21,633 nucleotides of DNA from an uncultured Bacteroides sp. Its GTDB lineage: Bacteria; Bacteroidota; Bacteroidia; Bacteroidales; Bacteroidaceae. Shown piece after piece: positions 21,378 through 21,633 of this stretch (positions are counted from its first letter, which is position 1; every line of letters begins with the position of its first letter). The DNA is taken from contig USQO01000028.1 of the NCBI GenBank assembly GCA_900556845.1, positions 1 to 21,633 on the forward strand, written 5' to 3'. The notes beneath the pieces were generated by a model, which was not told the DNA's origin, searched no databases, and saw nothing but the letters and a program-made list of their open reading frames with translations. The position numbers and the translations under genes are program-made.

Positions 21378-21633
21378 ATCACCAGACACCAATATTTTTG
21401 AGTAAAAATTTTTCTTTAAAACTTGAGTCATCATCAATACAAGAACAAAATCCAGTTAAAATATATTTAAGACAAAACAAGTCTATTTCCAAATAAAATT
21501 TTCTATTTCAAGCTATATAAACGCATCTACTTTGCACAAGTAAAAAATCAATACACTCCTAGATTCCAGTCATTTATAGTACTATTCCCTTCATAAAAAA
21601 CATTTACACACATCTAAATAAACCCTTCTCAAC
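21378..21633. other. AT-rich intergenic tail without a visible gene
   Basis: This stretch after the arginine operon terminator is very AT-rich and has no ORF of note, no tRNA and no hairpin with a T run. The only signal is TACTTTG at 21528-21534, a near match to the -7 box with a one-base instead of two-base spacer, perhaps the promoter of a gene beyond the right edge. Confidence 0.6.

Noticed and set aside
1..21633. CRISPR array, insertion sequence, prophage, toxin-antitoxin or invertible promoter
   Set aside because: No spaced repeats, transposase, integrase, phage genes or paired inverted repeats flanking a promoter were seen; the adapter mosaic end at 1-30 is artificial.

Overview
The window is chromosomal sequence from a member of the Bacteroidales (Bacteroides, Phocaeicola or Prevotella-like; genus not resolvable by eye). 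Four things point there: (1) upstream regions repeatedly carry the Bacteroidota sigma-ABfr -7 box TAnnTTTG, and Shine-Dalgarno sequences are almost absent; (2) arginine synthesis uses an ArgF'-type N-acylornithine transcarbamylase and an argR-GNAT-argG-argC-argD operon; (3) lipoproteins carry acidic residues just after the lipidated cysteine; (4) topoisomerase IV subunit A is of the Bacteroidota type. Bases 1-30 are not genomic: they match the Illumina Nextera read-1 adapter ending in the Tn5 mosaic end, so the left edge is an untrimmed contig end.

Layout. 31-1236: asd (lysine/threonine/methionine branch point) facing rfbC across a bidirectional terminator. 1241-2704: rfbA-rfbC (dTDP-rhamnose), minus strand. 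2932-5201: glyS and an FKBP-type isomerase lipoprotein, minus strand, closed by a strong terminator. 5392-6741: a MATE exporter, divergent from glyS. 6814-11324: a tightly packed parC-DUF3316-like-S41 peptidase lipoprotein unit. 11388-11469: tRNA-Leu(UAG), which shares a bidirectional terminator with argF'. 11508-14927: proB-proA-argF' on the minus strand. 15082-15858: a Cof-type HAD phosphatase. 15907-16635: a methyltransferase on the minus strand, facing the phosphatase across a terminator. 16852-21263: argR-GNAT-argG-argC-argD on the plus strand, closed by a terminator. 21378-21633: AT-rich sequence with no gene seen.

Function. The right half is an arginine/proline region. ProB and ProA take glutamate to glutamate semialdehyde. 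The GNAT enzyme (probable N-acylglutamate synthase), ArgC, ArgD, ArgF' and ArgG supply most of arginine synthesis. The acylglutamate kinase, the deacylase, argininosuccinate lyase and ProC are not in the window. ARG-box-like palindromes occur at argR and argF', and a weaker one lies between proB and the HAD gene. The rest is housekeeping and envelope biology.

I see no phage, transposon, CRISPR array, toxin-antitoxin pair or obvious new defence system. The most useful unusual points are a Ser at the substrate-determining position 90 of ArgF', an Ala at the quinolone-region serine position of ParC, a CxxC/CxC cysteine cluster at the end of the arginine GNAT, the parC-envelope protein operon, and the adapter remnant.
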